Shown piece after piece: positions 1 through 7,527 of a stretch of DNA of 64,000 bases (the first letter of the stretch is position 1; the number at the start of each line of letters is the position of its first letter). The notes under the pieces were generated by a model. That model saw nothing but the letters and a program-made list of their open reading frames with translations. It was not told the DNA's origin and did not search any database. The stretch comes from JAFGGG01 sp964638895 (GTDB taxonomy: Bacteria; Spirochaetota; Spirochaetia; SZUA-6; RPPD01). The position numbers were made by a program, and so were the translations under genes. The stretch is taken from positions 1 through 64,000 of the forward strand of contig CAZWYY010000013.1 in NCBI GenBank assembly GCA_964638895.1, written 5' to 3'.

Positions 1-1
1 G

Positions 2-223
2 GTGCCGAAGAGGGGGTGCTCACTGCCCCTGACGATCTGCGGTATTGAGGCTGACGGCTCGGTGTTCCCCTGTTTAATGGAACATGTTCCCGCCGGTAAT
101 ATAAAAGAAACTTCGTTTAAGGAAATAATAACGGGTAAAACGTACCAGGATACTTGTATCCGTGCGCTGACCAGAAAATGCGAGGGCTGCCTGTCGGCAT
201 GTTATGAAAAGGTGCATTCCTAA
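2..223 (+). CDS. Radical SAM/SPASM protein, C-terminal fragment (cut by window edge)
   Basis: This is the last 73 residues of a protein whose start lies left of the window; the frame is open to base 1. It shows a SPASM-like auxiliary Fe-S tail: a CGIEADGSVFPC segment, a GNI..TSFKEI stretch and a closing CEGC..AC. The next gene ends with a closely similar tail (CGIDAGGVVYPC, then CAGC), so the two are paralogues. In this family the tail binds an auxiliary [4Fe-4S] cluster, while the CX3CX2C core is N-terminal and not visible here. It overlaps the next gene by 20 bases, which argues for one transcript. Substrate unknown. Confidence 0.85.
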   Translation: MPKRGCSLPLTICGIEADGSVFPCLMEHVPAGNIKETSFKEIITGKTYQDTCIRALTRKCEGCLSACYEKVHS

Positions 224-1145
224 ACCGCGCGCCAAGACGGTTATACCTAAAATCACAAACATAACATTTCTGGTAACCAATAAATGTAACCTGTGGTGCC
301 GGATGTGCGATTACCGGGCCTACCGCATGCATTACAATGATTTATCCCTGGAAACAATAAAGCGCTTGATTACCGAGGCATATTATTGCGGTCTGCGGCG
401 GCTTGAGCTTTCCGGGGGTGAACCCATGGTTCGTGACGACATCTATGAGATTATTTGTTACGCGGCTTCGCTGGGAATAATCGTACGGATGTTTACCAAC
501 GGCACGTTAATCGGCCGGGGCGAGGTCGAGCGTCTGCTTGCCGTGGGGCTCAAAGAGGTCACCGTTTCAATGGAAGGGTTCGCGGAGGTTAACGACAGGC
601 TGCGGGGAACGGGAAGTTATAAGAAGGCGCTACAGGCGATCAGTGCCTTTCAGGCCCGAAAAACCGAAATGAGCCTTATTCAGATTGCCGTAACCGTTTC
701 AAAATACAACTTCAGACAGATTTTTGATTTTACCAAATATATAACGGAAGAACTGGGTATTCGTCGGATCTCGTATCATCCCTTTAATCGGGAGATGCTG
801 CATAGAAAAAAGCATGTCGATCTTGATGATTTTATCATTTCCGGAAAGCTGCTGGCGGAATTAGACCATGAGTTCGGCAGGATCGCGGAATATACCGGCA
901 ATAAGGATTATATGAAAAAGTTAAGCGCCTTTTTTTCAGGGCGTAACGGTAATGACGCCGGCTGCTGTGAAAAACTTGTTTCAAGCTGCGGGATCGACGC
1001 CGGCGGGGTTGTGTATCCGTGTGGAATTAAAAACGGGTATATCGGGAACGCCACCCGGATATCCTTTGCCCAGATAATTACAAGCAGGAAGTATCGTAAT
1101 GTTTGTTCACAATACAATAAAAAAGTCTGCGCAGGATGTTTTTGA
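204..1145 (+). CDS. Radical SAM/SPASM domain protein
   Basis: A 313-residue cytosolic radical SAM enzyme. The core motif CNLWCRMC places C28, C32 and C35 as ligands of the SAM-binding [4Fe-4S] cluster, followed by a GGEP segment near residues 71-74 for SAM amino-group contact. The C-terminal third carries a SPASM-like tail (CGIDAGGVVYPC, GNATRISF, CAGC). SPASM proteins generally modify peptides or carrier-bound substrates and use the extra cluster for electron transfer or substrate contact. The ATG lies inside the preceding gene (20-base overlap), suggesting coupled translation. The closing cysteine array is short (CAGCF at the very end), so the auxiliary site may be incomplete compared with its paralogue. 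Substrate unknown. Confidence 0.9.
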   Translation: MKRCIPKPRAKTVIPKITNITFLVTNKCNLWCRMCDYRAYRMHYNDLSLETIKRLITEAYYCGLRRLELSGGEPMVRDDIYEIICYAASLGIIVRMFTNGTLIGRGEVERLLAVGLKEVTVSMEGFAEVNDRLRGTGSYKKALQAISAFQARKTEMSLIQIAVTVSKYNFRQIFDFTKYITEELGIRRISYHPFNREMLHRKKHVDLDDFIISGKLLAELDHEFGRIAEYTGNKDYMKKLSAFFSGRNGNDAGCCEKLVSSCGIDAGGVVYPCGIKNGYIGNATRISFAQIITSRKYRNVCSQYNKKVCAGCF

Positions 1146-1193
1146 GTATGATCGGGAAAAAAGACTCATGAATAAGGATTTAAGGCGATAACG

Positions 1194-2519
1194 GTGAGAT
1201 CAAAAGCAGAGGTTGAAAAATTATGGACGCAAGGCAGGCACTTCTGTATGGCGCCCTGGGTCCATTTATACGTCGACGGCCGCGGGAATATGGGTTCATG
1301 TTGTGTGGCTGAAGAAGATTCCATAGCGTCGTGTTACGGCAGCCTGAATCGTATGTCGTTTACGCAGTTGTGGCAGGGAGGCCGGATTCGTGAATTTCGC
1401 CTGCGGCTGTTGAATGATGAGGCGGACCCGCGCTGTTCGGTATGTTATGAGCAGGAGAGAGTGGGGCTTGCCAGTTTGCGGAAAATATTTAACGGGTTAT
1501 ACGGCCGGAAATATCTTGCCGCGGTGGCTTCAACCGACCGCACGGGATCGGCGCCGGAGGCCGGACCGGTTGACTGGGATATTCGGTTTTCCAATTTATG
1601 CAATTTCCGCTGCCGTACATGCGCATATTATCTCAGCTCAGGCTGGTTTGAAGATGCGAAACGTCTTGGATTGTGGGAGATGCAGGATGATAAAAAGGCC
1701 GTAACGGGAATTAAGGATACGGCCGGATTCTTGGAGAATCTTACCACCTATATGTCACAGGTGGAAAAACTGACATTCGCGGGCGGAGAACCCCTGCTGA
1801 TGAAGGAGAATTACCAAATCCTCAAAAGGCTCGCCGCTTTGGGAAGGTTTGATCCCGTCCTGCTATTCGTTACCAATGGAAGCATACTGCGCTACAGGGA
1901 TGATGAAATCATCCCCATCTGGAGAAAATTCAAAAACTTATCGGTCGCGGTAAGCCTGGATGGAATCGGGGCGAAATGCGAATATCTCCGTAAAGGCCTA
2001 AAATGGATTACCGCTTTGGATAATTTAAAAACCATATCGGATCAGTGCCCCGACGCACGCGTCTATATTCACTATACGGTAAGCGCATTTAATGTACTCC
2101 ATGTAACGGAGTTTCACAGGAGCATGGTGGAGTCGGGCCGTATCTCCGCGGAGAAAATCCATCTGATCTTCCTAAGCACACCCCCATACTACAATATGAA
2201 AATATTGCCATTGGAAATAAAGAAAAAGGCGGCGGAACAAATTTGGGAGCATATCCTCTGGTTGAAAGAACAGCCCCCCTTCAACAGGGAGGATGATGCC
2301 GCAAAGTACGAACAGGAATTTTCCCAATGGGAAAAATGTGTAGACTACATGACAAGTGAAGATTGGAATCATCTGCTCCCCGAGTTTCTTGATCTCACGG
2401 CCAGGCTTGATGAGTTTAGAAACGAGGATTGTTTAAGCGTATTTCCCGAATTACAGCCGGTTTTTGAAGCGCGGAAAAATATGGACTGCTGGATGCCCAT
2501 AATATCTTCCGGTCTGTAA
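1194..2519 (+). CDS. Radical SAM protein with N-terminal twitch domain, paralogue 1
   Basis: A 441-residue protein with an inverted layout: an auxiliary-cluster (twitch-like) domain first, with C18, C36-C37 and the pair C81/C84, then the radical SAM core with CNFRCRTC (C136, C140, C143) and a GGEP motif near residue 200. This fits the N-terminal twitch radical SAM family, whose chemistry is mostly uncharacterised. It has two full-length paralogues in this window (2564 and 6241) with the same cysteine register. GTG start chosen because protein homology among the three copies begins there and a weak AAGG lies upstream. The 48-base gap before it holds no other gene. Confidence 0.92.
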   Translation: MRSKAEVEKLWTQGRHFCMAPWVHLYVDGRGNMGSCCVAEEDSIASCYGSLNRMSFTQLWQGGRIREFRLRLLNDEADPRCSVCYEQERVGLASLRKIFNGLYGRKYLAAVASTDRTGSAPEAGPVDWDIRFSNLCNFRCRTCAYYLSSGWFEDAKRLGLWEMQDDKKAVTGIKDTAGFLENLTTYMSQVEKLTFAGGEPLLMKENYQILKRLAALGRFDPVLLFVTNGSILRYRDDEIIPIWRKFKNLSVAVSLDGIGAKCEYLRKGLKWITALDNLKTISDQCPDARVYIHYTVSAFNVLHVTEFHRSMVESGRISAEKIHLIFLSTPPYYNMKILPLEIKKKAAEQIWEHILWLKEQPPFNREDDAAKYEQEFSQWEKCVDYMTSEDWNHLLPEFLDLTARLDEFRNEDCLSVFPELQPVFEARKNMDCWMPIISSGL

Positions 2520-2563
2520 AAAAGACGATATCCTGCGGGAGCCGATTTAAAGGAATTTGCCGT

Positions 2564-3844
2564 ATGCGGTCATGGAAAAGCATAAAAAGACTCATTCACA
2601 CGGGAAAACATTTTTGCATAATTCCGTGGATTCACCTTCATATCACGGGTTTGGGGTATATGGGGTTATGCTGCGGAGAAAAAAAAGGGCCGTACGCCAG
2701 GGGTTACGGCAGTGTAAATAAAAATACCTTCCGGGCCCTGTGGCAGGGGGAGGCAATCAGGGAACTGCGCTTGAAAATGTTGAATGATGAAGCGGACCCG
2801 CGCTGCCGGCTCTGTTACGAGCAGGAAAACCTGGGGCAGACAAGTCTGCGTTTTTTACATAACCGTTCGTATGCTGAAAAATTTTTGGACTGGTTGTTGA
2901 ATACGGATGAGTGGGGCTTCGCCCCGGATGCCAAACCGGTGTATTGGGATATACGCTTTTCCAATTTATGTAATTTACGGTGCAGGTCATGCAGTTATAC
3001 GGCAAGCTCCGCCTGGTTCGAGGACGCCAAAGCCCTGGGACCGGTAAGAACACGGAAAACAGGCGCCGCTGTTATCCGCGTGCAGCATACGGCCAGGCTT
3101 TTAAAGGAGCTGGAACCATATTATTCCTCCCTGGAAAAGGTGATATTTGCCGGAGGTGAACCTCTGCTCATGGATGAAAATTACGATATCCTGGACAACC
3201 TGGAAAGGCTGCAAAAGTATGAGACCGAGCTGCATTTCATTACGAATTTAACGACCCTGAATTACAAAGGCCGTGATATCTTAAAGATCTGGAATAAATT
3301 CAAAAACCTGTTTGTAACGGTCAGCCTGGACGGCAGCGGGGACCGCTGCGAATACCTGCGTAAGGGTTTGAAGTGGAAAGCGGTATTAAAAAACCTGGAG
3401 TCCCTAAAGGAAAACTGCCCCAATGCGCGGTTGAGTATTAATTGCACGGTCAGCGTTTTCAATATTCTGCATATAACGGATTTCCACCGGGAACTGGTGG
3501 AAAAAAATTTCATCTCCCCGGAAATGCTGCAACTATGCTTTCTTTATGAACCCTCATATTACAGCGTAAAAATCCTGCCGTCTGAGATGAAAAAACATGC
3601 CATTAAAAAAATAATCACCCATATACACTGGTTAAAAACACGGGAGCCTTTTCATAATTTACAGGGATTTAATATGCACGCGGAGCGTTTTTTCCAGTGG
3701 GAAAACTGCATCAAATATATCAGGGAGGGCGACCGGACACATTTGATTCCCAAATTCATAGCCTTCACCGAAAAACTGGATGCGTTGCGGAATGAAAACT
3801 GCCTGGAAATTTTCCCGGAGCTTAAACCCCTGTACACCCTATGA
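2564..3844 (+). CDS. Radical SAM protein with N-terminal twitch domain, paralogue 2
   Basis: A 426-residue near-twin of the preceding gene. The twitch cysteines C18, C36-C37, C81 and C84 and the radical SAM cysteines C136, C140 and C143 (CNLRCRSC) fall at identical positions, and long blocks such as DIRFSNLCN, SSAWFEDAK and CEYLRKGLKW are shared. The core should reductively cleave SAM to a 5'-deoxyadenosyl radical; substrate unknown. An AAAGGA sequence upstream supports the ATG. Its stop overlaps the ATG of the next gene (ATGA), a typical translational coupling arrangement. The twin arrangement suggests tandem duplication followed by divergence to act on related substrates or successive positions. 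Confidence 0.92.
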   Translation: MRSWKSIKRLIHTGKHFCIIPWIHLHITGLGYMGLCCGEKKGPYARGYGSVNKNTFRALWQGEAIRELRLKMLNDEADPRCRLCYEQENLGQTSLRFLHNRSYAEKFLDWLLNTDEWGFAPDAKPVYWDIRFSNLCNLRCRSCSYTASSAWFEDAKALGPVRTRKTGAAVIRVQHTARLLKELEPYYSSLEKVIFAGGEPLLMDENYDILDNLERLQKYETELHFITNLTTLNYKGRDILKIWNKFKNLFVTVSLDGSGDRCEYLRKGLKWKAVLKNLESLKENCPNARLSINCTVSVFNILHITDFHRELVEKNFISPEMLQLCFLYEPSYYSVKILPSEMKKHAIKKIITHIHWLKTREPFHNLQGFNMHAERFFQWENCIKYIREGDRTHLIPKFIAFTEKLDALRNENCLEIFPELKPLYTL

Positions 3845-4851
3845 TGTCTGATATGATTTTTCTGGATCACAGAGCTGAAGAACACAAAAAGAATTTTTTA
3901 CTCGACTGGTACCTGGAAAATCCTTATAACCTGAAAATGAAGGCCGGGAGCTCCTCCGGTTCCCCGACCGAACCCGATGTGGGCAGATATCTGGATGTAA
4001 GGGTTATCAGTGAATTTTGTGATCGGGTTCTGTGTCATTACGCGGATAAACTCCGGCGTAAAGTGATTTTTGAGTTCAGCGGCGGCGAGCTGACCCCCGT
4101 ACGTTATCTTCTGCAGATTCTGGGTTATCTGAAAAACCGTGCATGCAAGAGGTCTCTTGTGGTTAATCATGCCAGAAAGCAGCCATACTGGAAAAAACTC
4201 ATTGATGAGGTGGATTTCGTTACCCTTACCTACCCGTCGGGATATAATCAACCGGAAGCGTACATCGCGCTGATGGAGTACCTTCAGAATCATACGATAC
4301 TGAGGGCGGCGATAGTAATGCAGAAAGAACGCTTTGCGGAGTGCCGGGACCTGGCGCAGACCATTATGCGTTCTTTTCAGAATGTTATGCTCAGCATTTT
4401 ACCACCTGAAGAGGAAAAATACCTGACGTACTCCGGGGAAAAGCGTGAACGGCTTTCGGCCCTGCTTGATCTCTGCCGCGCTCACAATGAAAAAAACGGG
4501 CTGACAAACAAGTGGTATCGTGGGGAAATGACCGCTTACACTACCGACGGCGGGACGGGTCATCTGACCCCTGAACAAATTTTGGCCCATCGGCAAAACA
4601 ACTGGAAATCATGGATGTGCTGGTCCGGTCTGCATAAAATGGTCGTAGCGCCAGACGGAGACGTTTACCGGGCATGGTGCTTTAATGAACGGTTGGGCAA
4701 TGTAGGCGGTGACGTCACTTTTCCGACGGTACCTATCAGCTGTCCGCTGAAACGCTGCGCCGATATAAGGGACATCGCCTTAAAAAGACAAAGCCTTGTG
4801 TTATTTAATCCGGGGAATATCCGGGAACTCGCCGAAATCGGAATTTTCTGA
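3841..4851 (+). CDS. Radical SAM-fold pseudoenzyme candidate (all three core cysteines lost)
   Basis: A 336-residue protein clearly paralogous to the next gene over its whole length (shared blocks FxGGExT, NxKS/RGWxCW, VYRAWC, LGN, NRxxxIG). In the next gene the core motif is N-R-C-N-Y-R-C-S-Y-C; here the gap-free equivalent is N-P-Y-N-L-K-M-K-A-G, so Tyr29, Met33 and Gly36 sit where the cluster cysteines should be. The DNA reads through cleanly with no stop or frameshift. The auxiliary-site cysteines are all kept (CX19C, then CX4C), and the FSGGE segment remains. It probably cannot cleave SAM; it may act as a partner, scaffold or substrate-binding subunit for the downstream enzyme. The 4-base overlap with the gene before and 2-base gap to the gene after tie it to both. 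Confidence 0.88.
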   Translation: MMSDMIFLDHRAEEHKKNFLLDWYLENPYNLKMKAGSSSGSPTEPDVGRYLDVRVISEFCDRVLCHYADKLRRKVIFEFSGGELTPVRYLLQILGYLKNRACKRSLVVNHARKQPYWKKLIDEVDFVTLTYPSGYNQPEAYIALMEYLQNHTILRAAIVMQKERFAECRDLAQTIMRSFQNVMLSILPPEEEKYLTYSGEKRERLSALLDLCRAHNEKNGLTNKWYRGEMTAYTTDGGTGHLTPEQILAHRQNNWKSWMCWSGLHKMVVAPDGDVYRAWCFNERLGNVGGDVTFPTVPISCPLKRCADIRDIALKRQSLVLFNPGNIRELAEIGIF

Positions 4852-4853
4852 AC

Positions 4854-5879
4854 ATGGAAATGCGAAAACCTTTATATAAAGATAAGACCGTTTTTATTGA
4901 TCATGAACTGGACAAACATAAGGATGTGTTTGTGGTCAACTGGAACCTGGGCAACCGTTGTAATTATCGCTGCAGCTATTGCAATGAGACGCTGAACAGC
5001 GGGTCGGTCCCCTGGCTGGACGCGGAGGCCGTGTTATGCTTCGCCGACAAGGTTATAGCGCATTACTCGGGGAAATTGCATAAAAAAATCCTGTTCGAGT
5101 TTACGGGCGGTGAGGTTACCCTCTATAAGGATTTATACAAGGTATTGAAATATTTAAAAGAAAACGGGTGTAAAACGGAAATCTTATCGAACGCCAGTCC
5201 CCGGCTGGCGTTCTGGGAGAAAATAAAAGACGTGCTGGATTACGCGATTCTCAGTTACCACGCGGAACACTGCGCCCCCGAGCATTTTTATGAGGTAGTG
5301 AAATCCGTAAACCGCAATATCAATGTGCACGTCAACATCATGATGAACAGGAATCGTTTTAACCTCTGCCGGGACCTCGGGGTATCGATTATGGACCTGG
5401 GCTCCGGTATTTCCTTAAGGTTCCAGCCCTTGTTGGAAAAATTGGCCGTAAACGCAAAACTGATCGGATACACCGAAGAGCAGCTGGCGTCCATAGGAAT
5501 ACTGAATGATCGGTGCAGCACGGATTTTACCGGCCAAAACAGGTACCGCGGGCGCATGATCCATTACACCAGCGGGGGCGGTGAGTTCATCATGGATCCC
5601 CTGCAGTATGTAACGGAAAAGAAGAATCACTGGAGAGGCTGGTTATGCTGGACCGGATTGGAACAGATCGTTGTTTCACAATGGGGCGAGGTTTTTCGTG
5701 CCTGGTGTATGCAGGAACAGCTAGGGAATATCAGCGGACATATTGAGTTTCCGACAAAGCCGGTGGTCTGTACGAAAAAGACCTGCCATTGCAATATCGA
5801 CATGCTGTGCAAAAAGCAGCTGCCGGTTTACCTGGATCCGGCAAACCTGAACCGGCTTAAAAAAATCGGCCTTGTGTAA
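4854..5879 (+). CDS. Radical SAM protein with CX19C...CX4C auxiliary site
   Basis: A 341-residue radical SAM enzyme with intact core motif CNYRCSYC (C36, C40, C43) and a TGGEVT segment. The C-terminal region carries a conserved cysteine pattern: CW..., 19 residues, AWC, then CTKKTC, plus two further cysteines; this looks like a SPASM-related auxiliary [4Fe-4S] site. It is the catalytic-looking partner of the preceding cysteine-less paralogue and is related to the gene at 23824. Start ATG sits 2 bases after the upstream stop, so translation is probably coupled. Substrate unknown; the acyl carrier protein encoded next is a possible substrate carrier (inference from position). Confidence 0.9.
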   Translation: MEMRKPLYKDKTVFIDHELDKHKDVFVVNWNLGNRCNYRCSYCNETLNSGSVPWLDAEAVLCFADKVIAHYSGKLHKKILFEFTGGEVTLYKDLYKVLKYLKENGCKTEILSNASPRLAFWEKIKDVLDYAILSYHAEHCAPEHFYEVVKSVNRNINVHVNIMMNRNRFNLCRDLGVSIMDLGSGISLRFQPLLEKLAVNAKLIGYTEEQLASIGILNDRCSTDFTGQNRYRGRMIHYTSGGGEFIMDPLQYVTEKKNHWRGWLCWTGLEQIVVSQWGEVFRAWCMQEQLGNISGHIEFPTKPVVCTKKTCHCNIDMLCKKQLPVYLDPANLNRLKKIGLV

Positions 5880-5943
5880 ATTCACCGTCAACCGCGAAGT
5901 GTTGATGTAACCTAATATCAAACTTTTAAAGGAGAGAACAGCA

Positions 5944-6216
5944 ATGAGTAATAACGGAGACGTAAAGGCAAAGATAAAAGAGCTTTTGGCCGAAGTGACG
6001 GGTGACACCGCATTGTCGGGAAATCTAACGGACTCCTCCGATCTTATCAATGAGATCGGTCTGGACTCGATCCAGATGATCAATTTTATCCTTATGGTCG
6101 AGGATGAATTCGGGATCGAGATTGATTTTGAGAACTTCGATTACACCAATTTCGAACGCTTTGACTCTTTCTGTCAATTTGTCTCGGAAACCGTGAAGTA
6201 CCAGACGGTTTCATAA
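5944..6216 (+). CDS. Stand-alone acyl carrier protein
   Basis: A 90-residue acidic protein with the acyl/peptidyl carrier fold: helix 1, a long loop, then the attachment motif GLDSIQM with Ser42 as the probable 4'-phosphopantetheine site, followed by the acidic recognition helix (VEDEFGIEIDF). In the cell it would carry an acyl or aminoacyl group as a thioester. It has the clearest ribosome binding site in its part of the cluster (AAAGGAGAG, about 7 bases before the ATG) and a 64-base leader, whereas its neighbours overlap or abut; high expression is likely. No ketosynthase, adenylation domain or phosphopantetheinyl transferase is seen in the window, so loading must come from elsewhere or from a non-classical ligase. 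Housekeeping AcpP is unlikely from context. Confidence 0.93.
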   Translation: MSNNGDVKAKIKELLAEVTGDTALSGNLTDSSDLINEIGLDSIQMINFILMVEDEFGIEIDFENFDYTNFERFDSFCQFVSETVKYQTVS

Positions 6217-6240
6217 GCTTGCAATAAAGGGATTCTCTTG

Positions 6241-7524
6241 ATGAGAACAAAACGCGACATTCAGCGGCTGTTAAAAAAGGGCAAACATTTTTGTCTGGCG
6301 CCGTGGGTGCACCTACATGTGACGGGCTTGGGGATCATGGGGTTATGCGCCATGTCGGAGCAGGGTCCCTTTGATACGGGGTACGGCAGCCTGAATACCA
6401 ATTCATTCCCCGAATTATGGCAGGGTGAGGCTATCAGGGAGTTCCGTTTGAAGATGCTGGAGGATCAGCCGGATTCCCGCTGCGTCAACTGTTATAAAAG
6501 TCGGCTGGGATATACCACGTTGCGGAATGAGATCAATTCCTATTATTGGGGACATCTTGACTGGGTGGCGCATACGGACGCCTCGGGATACGCCCCGCGG
6601 GCGAAACCCATATTCTGGGATATTCGTTTTTCCAACATATGCAATTTAAAGTGCCGTTCCTGTATTGATGTATCCAGCACCGGATGGTATGAGGATGCCA
6701 AGGCCATGGGATTTTTAAATGCACGCCATAACGGGGAACCCATCCAAGGCGTAAAAGACCCTGCCCGGTTGTTGCAGGATCTTGAGCCGTACCTGCCCCA
6801 CCTGGAAGGCATACGTTTCGCGGGGGGGGAGCCTTTATTAATGGAAGAGAATTATTATCTCATGCAGAAACTTGACGCCCAGCGCAAATACAACATTCGC
6901 ATTGAATACGAAACGAATATGACGAAGCTGTATTACAAAAAAGACCTTTTATTATCTCTATGGAAAAAATTCAAAAATATCCTGGTATCCGTCAGCCTGG
7001 ACGGATTAGAGGAGAGGTGCGAATACCTGCGTAAGGGGCTGAAATGGGAGAAGGTACTGGGGTATATAAATGACATTAAAGCACACTGCCCGGGGATCGG
7101 CCTGCGGATTAATTACACGGTGAGCGCCTATAATATCCTGCACGCCGCGGAGTTTCACCGCACCATGGTGGAAAAAAAGTATATCGGGCCTGAACAGATT
7201 CAACTCATCTTCCTTGTTGAACCCAATTACCTGAGTATGAAAATACTCCCCCCGGCAATGAAAAAAGCCGCAACCAACAAGCTGATGAATCACATACGCT
7301 GGCTGCACAGGGAGTATCCATTCCGTTCCACCTGCGGATTCAGGAACTGCGGCGGGCTTTTCATTCAATGGCTTACCTGTATTAAAAAACTGAATGAAGA
7401 GGATTGGTCGCACCTGATACCGCAATTTATCGATTACACCAACAAACTGGATACGCTGCGCAGGGAAAACTGCCTCTCAGTTTTCCCTGAAGTAAACGGG
7501 CTTTTCCGGTTGCGGGTCGGATGA
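6241..7524 (+). CDS. Radical SAM protein with N-terminal twitch domain, paralogue 3
   Basis: A 427-residue member of the same family as the genes at 1194 and 2564. Twitch ligands C18, C36, C81 and C84 are present, but the second cysteine of the CC pair is Ala37 here. The radical SAM cysteines are C134, C138 and C141 (CNLKCRSC), with GGEP near residue 198. Shared blocks with its paralogues include DIRFSN, CEYLRKGLKWE and NYTVSAYNILH. The ATG is preferred over an adjacent TTG; AAAGG lies about 10 bases upstream. It sits directly after the acyl carrier protein gene and 3 bases before an FkbM methyltransferase gene. Substrate unknown. Confidence 0.92.
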   Translation: MRTKRDIQRLLKKGKHFCLAPWVHLHVTGLGIMGLCAMSEQGPFDTGYGSLNTNSFPELWQGEAIREFRLKMLEDQPDSRCVNCYKSRLGYTTLRNEINSYYWGHLDWVAHTDASGYAPRAKPIFWDIRFSNICNLKCRSCIDVSSTGWYEDAKAMGFLNARHNGEPIQGVKDPARLLQDLEPYLPHLEGIRFAGGEPLLMEENYYLMQKLDAQRKYNIRIEYETNMTKLYYKKDLLLSLWKKFKNILVSVSLDGLEERCEYLRKGLKWEKVLGYINDIKAHCPGIGLRINYTVSAYNILHAAEFHRTMVEKKYIGPEQIQLIFLVEPNYLSMKILPPAMKKAATNKLMNHIRWLHREYPFRSTCGFRNCGGLFIQWLTCIKKLNEEDWSHLIPQFIDYTNKLDTLRRENCLSVFPEVNGLFRLRVG

Positions 7525-7527
7525 ATC

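Noticed and set aside
5944..6216. The carrier protein as housekeeping fatty-acid ACP
   Set aside because: No fab genes are nearby, and it sits between radical SAM genes in the middle of an operon.
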